A stretch of DNA of 64,000 bases from Symsagittifera roscoffensis (taxonomy: Eukaryota > Xenacoelomorpha > Acoela > Convolutidae), in contig NC_087063.1 in NCBI RefSeq assembly GCF_963678635.1, forward strand, positions 29,340,599 through 29,404,598, given 5' to 3'. Position numbers and translations under genes: made by a program. Each line of letters starts with the position of its first letter. Within the stretch, counting starts at the first letter, position 1. The notes under the pieces were generated by a model. That model worked only from the letters and a program-made list of their open reading frames with translations. It did no database searches and had not been told where the DNA came from. Shown one piece after another: positions 17,650 to 28,037 of this stretch.

Positions 17650-18771
17650 CTATCTTTGCTCTTGCTGAATTCTTAACTTCTCCATGTCGGCTCTCAAGCG
17701 TAACTCCCTCTGTTCCGCCTCTCTTGTCATTCGCGACAAGTTCTTCGTCTTATGTTCGTCCGTTCTTTCTTTCAAGCGTTTTTCGCTCCTGCCAACTTCT
17801 TGTCTGTTGCGGTTTATTTCTTCCCGCAGACTTTCTCTTTCAATGTGAACTGCTCTTTCTAGTTCACTCATCCTTATCGACATCTGTTCATTTTGTTCTC
17901 CTAAACTGCCCACTATGTTGTTTAAGGCTTCCTCTAGTGCTGCCCCGTTATCCATGAGTGGCGTCACTAGTGGTGGTGTAACCCTGTCGGTCCCAGGTAA
18001 CTTCGTGCTTGTCGAGATCCGGGCCTTGACTCTCTGCTTCAACGTCTTTTCATTATTTATTTCAGGATCCACTAACGCGTTGCCAAGCCCTCTGGTTCTA
18101 CTCTCTCCAGGTTGTGGCTCCGAACTTGTCCTAATCGCGAAGTCCTTTGACTGGCCCGGTGTGTTTGCCTCTTTGCTTATCGTTGTCACTACACCAAATT
18201 TGTCCATGGTTCCAGTCTCTCTTCCGACGTGTGTCTCACTCTCCTGGATCGAACTATTGAGGCTGACTTGAGATCCAAAGTCCCCTTGCTCCCCTTCATC
18301 CTCTTCCTCCTGGGTTTCAACTTCGTTCCCCGCGCCTCCTCCTATGGTGAATGGAAAGATGTTTCCGAAGGTGTTCTTCATTCTTTCTGAGAACGATGAT
18401 GACGTTGTTTGTTTCCCAGTTCCGCCTGCCATCATAGTGTTGTCTGTCGGAGATCTTCTCGTTGCCGCTACCTCAGTTGAGATGTCGGACAATTCCGACA
18501 TCTCTTCCCGATCCAATGTCCCGGTGGAAGTGGCAAAATCATGGCCTTGTTCTACCGGGGTAGATTCACTCGCCAGCCTTCTGCCTCTTCCTTCCAGTCC
18601 ATTTACTTCCTGGTTGTCATTCATGGTCTGGTCCGTATTGACCTCCACTTCTAACAGTTCTCTTCGCTCTTCTGAGGTCTTCTGACTTCTCGTTTCAACC
18701 ATTCTGCCTGAAACCGGCCCCCTTTTGTCAGACCGGGATCGCTTGATCCAATCCACAAAAGGATCGGTCAT
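17650..18771 (-). CDS. Coiled-coil ORF upstream of Gag (ORF1)
   Basis: The open frame begins at a TTG at 18,798. The first ATG is at 18,771, giving 373 aa. The N-terminal two thirds are Ser/Thr/Glu-rich and look disordered. The last 100 residues form a strong heptad coiled coil (ELERAVHIERESLREEINRN and following). No enzymatic or nucleic-acid-binding motif is seen. It is the first cistron, followed by TAG, five bases and the Gag ATG. It may be a Gag-like matrix or assembly factor, but this is inferred from position only. Confidence 0.75.
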   Translation of the reverse strand: MTDPFVDWIKRSRSDKRGPVSGRMVETRSQKTSEERRELLEVEVNTDQTMNDNQEVNGLEGRGRRLASESTPVEQGHDFATSTGTLDREEMSELSDISTEVAATRRSPTDNTMMAGGTGKQTTSSSFSERMKNTFGNIFPFTIGGGAGNEVETQEEEDEGEQGDFGSQVSLNSSIQESETHVGRETGTMDKFGVVTTISKEANTPGQSKDFAIRTSSEPQPGESRTRGLGNALVDPEINNEKTLKQRVKARISTSTKLPGTDRVTPPLVTPLMDNGAALEEALNNIVGSLGEQNEQMSIRMSELERAVHIERESLREEINRNRQEVGRSEKRLKERTDEHKTKNLSRMTREAEQRELRLRADMEKLRIQQEQR

Positions 18772-19627
18772 CGTTTTTCTTTGCTTTTCAGGTATCAATT
18801 TCCTAGAGCTATTACCTCGTTTTGGTATCCTTGACTTGTCTAAACTGATTCTCTATTTGTCACTTTCCAATGCCTACTCTTGACTCAATTGCTAGAGACC
18901 TTATAGTTTTATTAACAACAATAATAATGACACAACACAATAAATTTCACCAGATTCTATTAAATAGTGACCACGAATCCCTGTATGTTGTCAGAGTACA
19001 GTTTGTATAAAATTTATTCACACTAACCGATTATCGGTCTAAAGATCTGGAAACTAGCACAATATGATGTTATCAGTCAATTTAAAAGATAGTGTATTCA
19101 CTACCCAATCAAGCACAGTTTACGTTGATTTAAAATCAAAAACAAAAATATATATTGACACAATATGAATGTATATATAAAAAAACGTATGTGTCTTGTA
19201 CTCTTAGTCGGTCGCAGTACAATAGTCGAACCTGTCTTTTAAAAAAAAAGCTTTCCCTGCTTGGTGCTGCACCAAACAGACAAAACTTTGAAGGCAGTAA
19301 TTTTCTCAAGTGGGCGTCTATTGCACCCACCGAGTACTGTGTTACCTATCTGCCTTCGGACTGCCCGAGCTAGACCTACTAAAATCCTCAGGGCGGTCAC
19401 TTTTCCCAAAAACGTATTATGTTCAATCCACACCAATGAACTACGCTCTTTTTAATTTAGACTTAGTGTCGCGAATATCCGAGTTCGGACCTGTTTTGTA
19501 TTAGTCTGGTTCTTATTGAAAGGCAAGTTACCAGTGCAGTCACTGATACCTAGCCTGTGTATTAATAACCTAATACCTCTCACTTTTTAGTCTTTCTTTC
19601 GTCTACCTAGGTCCTTAATAAAATAAT

Positions 19628-22375
19628 ACCCTTCCGGATTGGCACAAATAGGACCCTTCCGGACTGTCAGAATATAGACCCCTCCGGATTGGGACCCCTC
19701 CGAGTTAGTTAATAGTAGACCCCTCCGGATTTGGACCCCTCCGAATTAGCAACTATAAGACCCCTCCGGATTCGGACCCCTCCGGTTTTGTGGAAAGTAG
19801 ACCCCTCCGGATTCGGACCCCTCTGACTTTGAAAAATTTCGACCCCTCCGGATTGGGAGCCCTTAGCTCTGTCAAAGTAGCTTTTCGTAGTTTTCTTAAT
19901 TTCAGCTTATACCCCTCCGGATACGTTCTGCGTTGCTTTTATGCTGTTTGAATTAACTGGGAAGGGTATAGGATCCTTTCCTAGACCCCTCCGGATTGAA
20001 GTTAAGGCACTTATTTGACAATTCACACTAACGGTGAAGGGTCTTATCACTTGTCTAATTCCGACTCTATTATGGTTGTCTTGTGCCTTCAGCCCTCCCC
20101 TTTTGTCTAGAACTGTCCTAAGTTACTTAGTTCAATCGCTATCAACTTTTGGTAGGGGTCTAAGGGTTTTTCAGAAAAAATTTTTAAAACGTGAAGGGTG
20201 TACCCCTCCGGATTTGTGTGATTTGCTAAAAACAATCTCGAAAAATTTTCTCGCTCGTTTTTCTGAAAAATTTCTGATCCTATTAGTAAGCTCAGCTAAT
20301 TTTTGATCTATTGGTACCAAGATCAACTCGATATGCTCAGTAGTTCCAAAGTTATCAACCAAAACGTCTTTTTTCCAAACTCAAAAATTTTCTCCCTTAT
20401 AGGTTCCGCCTAACTTTTTCCGCAAATCTGGTCCTTTCGACCTGAAAATTATTGATCCGAGCTCAGAAGGCCTATACTCTTCTAGTTCAATGCAAAAGAC
20501 CCGATCTAAAACGCTTTTGTAGAAAAAATTTGCGAAAACCGGGTTGGTGAATCACCAAATCAAACACGTTATGTTCGATTTCTCTGCAACCCGGAAGGCT
20601 TTCGGGTAGCGGGTTTTAAAACTTGTAGATTCACTAGTGGACGTTGTCCGAATAACTATTTTTGCTGTTGTAATTCAAAAATTTCAAAAAATTTTCTGAA
20701 TTTATAGTGTTTCGTTTTCTCAAAAGTCACAAAATTTCGATTTTCGGTACCAAAATAGTTCCAACCACTCCCGAACTAAACTTCACCGGTTCTATCTATT
20801 ACGGTAGTGCAGTTACGATGTAACACACTAACTTAGCGCTTTTTTCCGTTTCAAAAAATATCGATATCTCAAAAATCGCGACTTGTGGGGGGATCAAAAT
20901 ATCGCAATTTTGATCCTAAAAACCGGTCTGTTTTCGTTGTTTTTGACTGAAGATCGATATAAGACTATTAATATAGGCTATATAAGTAATAATATTAGTA
21001 ATACTATACCCCTCCGGGTTTGTTTAATATCCGAATTAAGGTGCTTAACTCGGATATTCGCAGTTCGGTGAAGGGGCACTCAACAAACGGGGGGGTTGAA
21101 TCACATCTTGTCTGGGGGGATGATTTCTACTGATTTTTTACTTTTTTTTTTACTGTTTTTGGTTTTTTCGGTTATTTTTTATGTTTTTGTTTTTCTTGGG
21201 TACTATACTACTTTTTGTTTGGTTTTATTTATATCTTTAAGTGTTTTTGGTCACAAACCACTCAGAGGACGAGGAGACGGCCGATCCCCCCACCCTTCCT
21301 GGTTCGTGAATTTTCGGTCTTAATTAGGTTAAAAAACTATTCACGGCAATCCGGAAGGCCTCCGCGTTCCGAACTACCCTTCCGCCCCGGCGGTTTAGGC
21401 CTATTAAGGGCGTTAATGTGAGCATCCGCTCGGCGCGGAGTGCTCGTTAACGGTTCCGCCGGTCATGATGTTATAAAAGAATAACACCCAGGAGCGCCAT
21501 AAAAACATACATGTAACATTCGCCCGGAAGATACATATCGACGGAAAACAAAACTAAGTCTTAAGACGACTGGCTAGCGTCTAAACAGAGCTTTGCATGC
21601 TTTTCACCGTCTCTACCAAGCCAGTACTTTTCGGTGGTCTTTTCTAACATCGGGCCGACAAAAACGTTACTGCTTTCGGCTTCGGTCAAAACACTCAAAT
21701 TAACTAGATTATATGCAGAAATAGTGAGCTCATGGCTGGTTCTCAGTATCCCCAGACCACGAGGTACTACCACAGACCACCAGGGCTACTACTTATTATA
21801 TTACTATTGTTTTTGTTCAGTAGATAAAAATCATCATCTCCATCGAAGATGGATCAACCCCCCCCCCAACTCCTAGCACCTCATCCTTGTCAAAACTAAT
21901 CCAAATATCAGTTAAATTCAAGTCAGGACATGACAGGATGCTAAAAGTTCACACGAGTCAATAAAAGTTTCCGTCCCGAGACCCTTCCGGATTCTTGAAT
22001 CCGCTGAATCAAGCTCGTTGATCTTGATTTCTTCCTAATCCGGAAGGCTGGTTTCTTACCCTTCACCGTTGTTCGCAACGGCCTTGCAACTATTGTAGCA
22101 GCACAATAGTTGCAACTCGGAACGTTCTCTGCTGTTCCTGCAATCTGCTGCTGTTTTTCAATCACGATTATCGTTGTTATCGTCAGCGCAACTAACGTTG
22201 TTGTGTTTTCTCTCTCGTTTTTGTTAAAATGGCCGTTTCAGCATTTCTCAGAAATGTGACGTCATCTTTCGAATTTTTGAAATTTTAAAATACTAGAATA
22301 TTCTAGCCCTCATCGTTTGGCTAAACGTTCCAATAACGCTTTTAGTTCTTGAAAACCACCAATCCGGAAGGCCTA
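19628..22375. promoter_or_regulatory. Dispersed CC(T/C)TCCGGA motif array, both orientations
   Basis: Beyond the tandem block the motif recurs near 19,630, 19,655, 19,912, 19,985, 20,200, 21,008 and 21,985 in one orientation, and as TCCGGAAGG-like near 20,590, 21,350, 22,037 and 22,365 in the other. The density is far above anything else in the window. It resembles a cluster of binding sites for one DNA-binding protein, or remnants of one satellite-like unit. Function is not shown. Confidence 0.5.
19677..19881. repeat. 41-bp tandem repeat, about five units
   Basis: Units begin at 19,677, 19,718, 19,759, 19,800 and 19,841, each starting GACCCCTCCGGATT and most having a second ACCCCTCC(G/T)(G/A) half-site 17 bases later. 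The tail of each unit (TTAGNNANTANA-like) is less conserved. The fifth unit is degenerate. Period is exactly 41 in the first four copies. Confidence 0.9.
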
Positions 22376-22780
22376 CTGCTAAAATTCCGAATTCTGCAGA
22401 GATTGCATTTTTCACATTCTGGTCGAATGTCACACGGCTTGGACATTGCCCTTGCTTTAACCCAGGAATATCGGTGCTTCACATAACAGTGATTGATCAT
22501 TGACTTTATAACCGAGCACCGATAAGGGCAGAGCGGAACTTTAGCACATCATCACCTGTGCTAGTGTCTTGCTTTGTTGCGAAGTTTTGCCGACTCAGTT
22601 GGGTTGCTGAGACAGTCGGTTCTGATGCGCTGATCAGTTTCACATGCGGCTTTGCATATGCTTAGTTTTGCATATGCTTAGTCCATCCGCTGACATAGGC
22701 ATAAGTGTTGTTACAGTCGAACAGGGGGCAGTCGAATTTGCTTTTCTTGGACCCCCCGTTGCTGGGCTGTCGGGGGATCT

Positions 22781-23753
22781 CTACAGTTCTTTCAATTCCT
22801 TTATCAGTTTCAATTTCTCTACTATCGGAGGTCTGGACCGAGGGTTCTGTGAATGATTATCTCTGAGATGCCTGTTCATCTCTTTTTTGCTATAAAACAT
22901 TCTACCACAGTTTTCATTAGCACATTGAACTGTTTGTGACCTTTTGCTGATAGCATTTGCTTTAAAATCTCCACCGTCTGTGAACTTAAGTTTGGTTGTC
23001 GGATTGTGCAACCAGTTATCCTGGTCACACTTAGTCTTGAGCCTATGGTTGTCAAGATCAGCTCTAAGCTGCCTAATCTAATCTTTTTGCCAAACTTTAG
23101 CACCTTCAAGTAGATCATTCAAGTTATCCACCACGATGTTTTTGGAGGAAGCATTCAGTTGAACTCTTCTCCTGCATAGTTGATGTGCGACTGGCGTTGT
23201 TTTTACCTTTTCATTCAATTCCTCGAGTTTCATTTTATTTCCAGTTTCTAGCCTTAAACACATTCTTTAAGTGCGGTGTAAACCGCTTCTAGTCTACGAA
23301 GATCAGTGCATCTGAGTCTCCAAGCAATATAGCAGGACGGGCTTTAGGAAAGTCTCAATGAAGAGACCCTTGTTCCTTAGTGCCAATCTTTTTGACACCA
23401 GGGCCGGTCTAAGACGTAGCATTGCTATCCTTGTCTTAGAAATGCAAGCAATGATAGCCTTGTCGGCGCTGCCATCAGATGCTTTGATGCTGCCGAAGTA
23501 CTCAAAGTGATTAACCTGTTCACTGAGTACATTGATAATAACATTAGTGTTGTCTTTGGCGTTAATTTCAATACTTTTAGTTTTCTCGACATAATTTTCT
23601 AATTTAGCCAATCCAAAGGATTTTGCTATCTCATTCAGCGATCGATTTGGTAGCATTTGATTGGTTATCAGAGATCAAAGCCAGATCATCAGTGTATGCA
23701 AAGTTTCTTTTCTCTCCATTGGTCTTACTTAGAAGGAAATGAAAGGTACAAGT
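22781..23753 (-). pseudogene. LINE 3' fragment: RT end plus C2H2 finger
   Basis: On the minus strand the RT catalytic motif appears as FAYTDDLALIS (YxDD at 23,696-23,685, with Thr in the variable place). After it come VNHFEYFGSIKASDG, RISK/RL-type helices and FLKPVLLYCLETQ, the familiar end of a non-LTR RT. A C-terminal region follows with one C2H2 zinc finger (CANENCGRMFYSKKEMNRHL). Several frameshifts and stops break it. The 5' part is cut by the hAT element at 23,762, and RT-like residues resume just beyond it near 25,577. It is a dead copy. Confidence 0.75.
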
Positions 23754-23761
23754 AGTATAGG

Positions 23762-25568
23762 CAGTGTGACCACCATCGTATCTATTAGATACCGGTATCG
23801 ATGTGGTGTTTTTAGGTAACTATTTCATCAACTGGTGTGTCTTTTTTTATCTATAGTGACGATTTGGTATCTGTTTGGAAACTATTTGGTATCTATTCAA
23901 TAAATTTCAGTCCTCAACACCCTGTTTCTCCAGAATAATGTTCCGTGTACCTTTTGAAGTAGACTTAGTTATGAAAAATGTCTTCTTTCAGAGAACAATG
24001 GGAAAGCGCAATTTAAAAAACCCCAGCAATGAATTGAAACAAAAGTTTCCATGGGCGCAAGGTGTACCTGATAATACATTAGTGATGAAGTGCATCCTTG
24101 ATGGAAGGCTGATCAATATCAGCAATGGTATCACCGGAAAACCGTCTCAGCATGCTTGCACAGAAGAACATTATACTTCTGTTGAACTGCATTGGTCAAG
24201 TTCTAAACAGAACTGGTAAAGAACTTGTTCCAACTGCCAAGAACTATCACTCAAAGCTGTTTCCGAATGGTTTAACAGTTGAATTTGGTATAGTTTCCAG
24301 TCCTGTGTTGTTTTTTTTCAAAAGCCCATCGCTTCGTCGAAGCAGAACTCTTAATGAGTACTGATCAACAACTTTAAAGTAACTCGCATATTCGGTCGAG
24401 CTACTTTATTCGTCAGGTGGATCTGCTTTTGACTCGTTTCCGTCCTTTTCTCGAAAGTGACTTGGCGAGGTCAGCCTATGTGATAGCTGAACCTATAGAC
24501 ATCTTCACTTCCAACACTTGTGGAAAGCTCAAACAACTTTGTCGATATTTCAAATTATCAGACATGATTGTTTAAGATGGAATCACCTCTTTGCTTGCAG
24601 ATAATCTCGCCAATGCAACTTTGTCGCTCAGCAAATTTTCGAGAAAAAGGTGTCAATCAATCCAGTTGTCTTTACCAACTTATTGAACGTTTTCTACTTA
24701 TCAATCTTCGGATTATGTCAGTTGAGAGAGGGTTTTCTGAGATGAAGCTAGTTGAAGATCGGTCCAACCCGAATGTCGAGTATCACATATGGTTCTCTTC
24801 AACGTATAAGATCTTTTTTCTCCGACGACGATTTCGAAAAGTTTGATCCCCTTCTGAGCTCATTGAATCAATGATGAAAGCAAATTGAGAATGTCAACAA
24901 GTAAAAAGTCAAGCAGATAATGAGGTTCGTTTCCTTAAACCATTTATTACAATTTTAATACATTATTTCTTGAGTGCATTTATGATTTGCCTAGATCAAC
25001 TTGATCACCAGTTTTGTTGTTCAAGTTGAAACACAAGAAAGCTTGAGCCAAGAAATTTTAGTCTTTAAGCGTTCTACTGCAGACGTGCTGAAAAAGTCCT
25101 TGAAAAAAACTGCAGAAAAAGTTAAAAAGGCAGAGGAAGAATTGAAAGCAAAAAGGAGAAATTGCAGTTGCTGAACAAAGAGCAGAAGTTTACAAGAGGG
25201 ACCAACAATCTGCCGATATTGTTGACTCTATGTTTAGAAAAAAGTGATATTGTTAAACGAATTTGCGGGATCATTCTGTCACACAGTTTACTGGTTAATT
25301 TTTTGTGAAATTTAGTGTTGAAAATTTTGTTAAATTTTGTTTTTCTTATAAGACCCTGTAGTTTTGGTATCTATTAGTCTCTATGGTGACTATTTTGTTA
25401 AATTTTGTTTTTCTTATAAGACCCTGTAGTTTTGGTATCTATTAGTCTCTATGGTGACTATTTTAGTGTCTATTTTGGTATCTTTGTAGTAACTATCCAA
25501 GGGACTGCCAGGTATCTATTTTGTCACTGTTTAGTATCTATTGAGATGGAGGTGTGGTGGTCACACTG
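23762..25568. mobile_element. Decayed hAT transposon inserted in the LINE
   Basis: Terminal inverted repeats CAGTGTGACCACCA match perfectly over 14 bases at both ends. Flanks AGTATAGG (23,754-23,761) and AGTATATG (25,569-25,576) are an 8-bp target duplication with one mismatch, the hAT signature. Inside, plus-strand fragments near 24,000-24,200 resemble a hAT N-terminal zinc-binding segment. SVERGFSEMK at about 24,720 matches the hAT dimerisation motif, and a Lys/Glu-rich coiled segment follows. Reading frames are broken, so no active transposase is made. Subterminal GGTATCTATT repeats occur near both ends. Confidence 0.85.
25324..25459. repeat. 68-bp perfect direct duplication
   Basis: Two adjacent 68-base copies (25,324-25,391 and 25,392-25,459) appear identical. 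They lie in the subterminal part of the hAT element and contain GGTATCTATTAGTCTCTATGG. Transposase often binds subterminal repeats, but replication slippage explains it equally well. Confidence 0.9.
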
Positions 25569-25668
25569 AGTATATGTAAGGGCAGACTACAAACTGTACA
25601 TATGTACGTAATGCTACATCATCGGATGTGGTAAAAGAATATAATTTAGGAGACAAGAAAACAATTAA

Positions 25669-26240
25669 AAGATAGCCGGTTGCTCTGCAAGTAGCACAGA
25701 ATATTCCGACCATATTCTTGAAAATTGCCTATACTTTTTGCATGTTTTTTTCTTCAAATTAGTTTTTTTGCGTCAGTGTAAAATAGGCAAGTCAGTGTAA
25801 AATAGGCAAATCGGGCAACGCAATTCAGCGGGGTTTTTTTTCAGTATTTGCAGAAATTGTTTTGAATTTTTGAAGTTCTCATTTCGAAAATGGCGTTAAA
25901 AAACTTCAAAAAAATTTAAAATAAGTTTGATGGCTTATACTTCTATAATAAGCCTGCTGGCTTGCTTTAATTGCTCGAAGTTAGACTAAAACTCAAAAAT
26001 TTCAAACCGGTTTTTCACGACCCTGAGAAAATTTTAAAATTTTTTTCTAATGTAATTCGAATCACGTCTGAAAGTGGTTTAATATGATATATCACTCGAC
26101 CTATTGCGATGATTATTTGTTGTAGCTGATTTTGAGTGGAAAACAAAGAAAAAAACTAAATTACACTCGAATACAAATTTTCTCTCCATTTTTCAAATGG
26201 TCGGAACAAAAATTTAGCAGTGCTAATGACCTAAGCTTTT
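25669..26240 (+). repeat. Family D repeat, copy 1
   Basis: This copy begins GATAGCCGGTTGCTCTGCAAGTAGCACAGAA-like and continues with AAATAGGCAAATCGGGCAACG and an AAAATGGCGTTAAAAA segment. Homologous copies are at 32,040, 50,318 and 55,300, and an inverted terminal piece at 33,725-33,770. No coding potential is seen. The class is unknown. Confidence 0.65.
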
Positions 26241-26623
26241 TTAATCCCTATACTCGAAACCAGACAAGTTCATTCCAAAAACTACAGTTTTGAGTGCCTT
26301 TTACCTGCTTCTCACCTCTAAAAAAAACTTGAAATAATTCTTCGCTCGAGTTGAAGTCAAAATTGGCGTCACCTAAAAGTGGGATGATCTTTGGGGCTGA
26401 AGTGGTTTCAAGGCCTTGACAGTTGTTTAAAATTTTGAAGTTGTTCACAATTTATCAAAACGCGCTCCATGACAACTATCTACTTATATTCTTCAGTATC
26501 CTGGCACGGAGCGATTATATAGCAGCTTTGTTCAGTAGACAAAAAATCCCATTAGTCAAGTTTCTCCAGCTTATAATTTTAGCCAGTCTTACGGCAATTG
26601 TAATAGCTTTTCTAGTGCATTTT

Positions 26624-27030
26624 ATTGTTCAGACTTTCGTAAAGAAAGTAACGGAATATTAGGGCTCGGGTGGTTTTTTTTCAGAAAAATTTCGACTTTT
26701 TTACTTGCTATTTTTGACCAAATTTTTTTATTATCATTCAAAAGGTATTGTTGTCCTGAGCGTAAATTTGAAAAGATGATCTTTTTTTGTAAAAGTTATG
26801 GGGGTTTAAAGATTGCCAATTTGGGACAATTAACGCGCGATATATTTCGCGCTATTAACGCGTAAGCGGAGATTTAATCCGTCTTAGAAATCGTTCCAAA
26901 TTGGTTGAAGGAAGCTTATTCATAGGAGCGAAATTTATTTATTTGTACTTTATATGGCGTGTGTGTGGGGGATGATTTTAAAATTTTCTCATGTTATTAG
27001 TGCTCCATAGACCTTAAAAGGCAGTCTTGT
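26624..27030 (+). repeat. Family A hairpin-ended repeat, copy 1 (3' end lost)
   Basis: The start GTTCAGACTTTCG..CGGAATATT and the internal AACGCGCGATATATTTCGCG palindrome mark family A. It breaks off at GGCAGTCTTGTC without the terminal hairpin that other copies have. It lies just 5' of the first exon recognised for the host gene. Confidence 0.7.
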
Positions 27031-27131
27031 CTTTATCTCGTTTTCCATGTTCTAATACGATGTGATCTGGAAACAGTCCCTTCACATTTTTTTAAAAGAA
27101 ATCACTAATAAAAACAGAAATATTTTTGAAG

Positions 27132-28037
27132 GGCTTCCAAATGCAGAGCCGAGATGTGGACTTTCTGCTGGTGGTGTTTGAGAACATTAACTTCTGGCTG
27201 CAGTCTGGATACACCAGCACCCACCACTCCAAGGGGACGAGAGACAGCGCCCAGAGTGATCCCCCAGAAGCAGAGGAGGATGACGAGGACCAAGCTGACG
27301 GGGATGATGATGATGACAGTGGGCTGCCGCCAGGCGTCAATGACGTAAATATTTTTCAGAAGTGTGGAGCTGGGAAGGAGGCTTGTCGGGGGGGGGGGGG
27401 GGGGGAGTTTTCATATCAGAGAAAGGGATATGAAGGCCAGTGTCTCGGAGCCCGCCATGTTTGGTGCCCGCTGCTGGAGACTTAGACAGTTGCGACCCTC
27501 AAAAAATGACCAAAAAGCATGTATATCTTAATCATTGCCGCAACAGCCGTTCTCGATGAAGCAAAAACGTGCAGCTCAAATATTGGTTTTTCACTCGTGC
27601 TGGATAATTGATACAAACCGAATTTTTTCAGGCGACCTCGAACTGGCCATCGAATCGTTTTTTTTTTCACTGTATTTCAGCAATCGCAAATAATCTCAAA
27701 TCGAATCTCAACTTATAAAAGTTATTTTGTTTTTAAAGCATGGACCTATTCAGGTGACATGGCTTCACAAATATGGAAATTAAGAGGCAAATTACACCAA
27801 AAGCTTAAAGTATTTTTTGACGAATTATATTGCATTTTGTTGCAGAGTTGTTACCGGGTGCTTTGCTGTGCAGTTCAGTTCATTCAGCTAGCCTCATCGG
27901 TTGACTTGGTTGCTCTGAGCAAAGGAAACGTGGTTTCTTTGGCTCGCAGAGTCAGGCAATTACTCAAAATTGCCCACGAAGTGCTGTGCTTCAGTCGTGA
28001 TTGCATTCTTCCGGGTCAAGACTACCTATTGATGAAA
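27132..28037 (+). CDS. Exons a-b of the DOCK-like gene
   Basis: Exon a (27132-27344) reads FQMQSRDVDFLLVVFENINF and then an acidic Glu/Asp run, with donor GAC|GTAAAT. Its acceptor TTTTTGAAG|GGC is weak, so it may start elsewhere or belong to an alternative exon. Exon b (27846-28037) has a good acceptor (TTTTGTTGCAG) and donor (AAA|GTAAGT). It is helical and Cys-rich, as expected for the armadillo-like middle of DOCK proteins. Confidence 0.55.

Larger units (their letters stand above)
1..18798 (-). mobile_element. Giant Ty3/gypsy-class LTR retroelement, internal region, left end off window
   Basis: Read on the minus strand, the ORFs follow the order coiled-coil ORF, Gag, protease, RT, RNase H, integrase, macro domain, SGNH hydrolase ORF, orphan ORF. 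PR-RT-RH-IN order with a GPF-type module after the integrase core is diagnostic of Ty3/gypsy rather than Copia. The ORFs are packed with gaps of only a few bases except for a spacer at 8,872-9,272. The coding part alone exceeds 18.5 kb, whereas ordinary Ty3/gypsy elements are about 5-10 kb in total. Base composition is visibly more GC-rich than the AT-rich DNA from 22 kb on. Pol carries one amber, one opal and one single-base frameshift, while the very long flanking ORFs are intact, so the copy is either young with few lesions, read by recoding, or affected by assembly errors. LTRs, primer-binding site and polypurine tract were not identified. The right boundary may extend to about 22.4 kb. 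Confidence 0.9.
18772..22450. other. Gene-free candidate leader/LTR of the giant element
   Basis: No ORF of merit occurs on either strand. From 18.8 to 19.6 kb the DNA is AT-rich. From 19.6 to about 22.4 kb copies of a CCTTCCGGA/CCTCCGGA motif and its complement recur, mixed with AT-rich stretches, poly-T runs (21.13-21.24 kb) and a C-run at 21,857-21,866. It lies immediately upstream (minus strand) of the first ORF, so it could hold the 5' LTR, promoter and packaging leader. I could not find an unambiguous TG..CA border or a tRNA-complementary primer site. Confidence 0.35.

Noticed and set aside
19255-19340. tRNA primer-binding site near GGTGCTGCACCA
   Set aside because: It is a short palindrome without a match to a known tRNA 3' end that I could support, and no LTR edge lies beside it.
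19677-19881. CRISPR array
   Set aside because: Eukaryotic context. The units are contiguous tandem repeats with variable tails, not conserved repeats with unique spacers.
27092-27340. Minus-strand Ser-rich ORF
   Set aside because: Complement of the acidic exon a. The low-complexity Ser run is a strand artefact.
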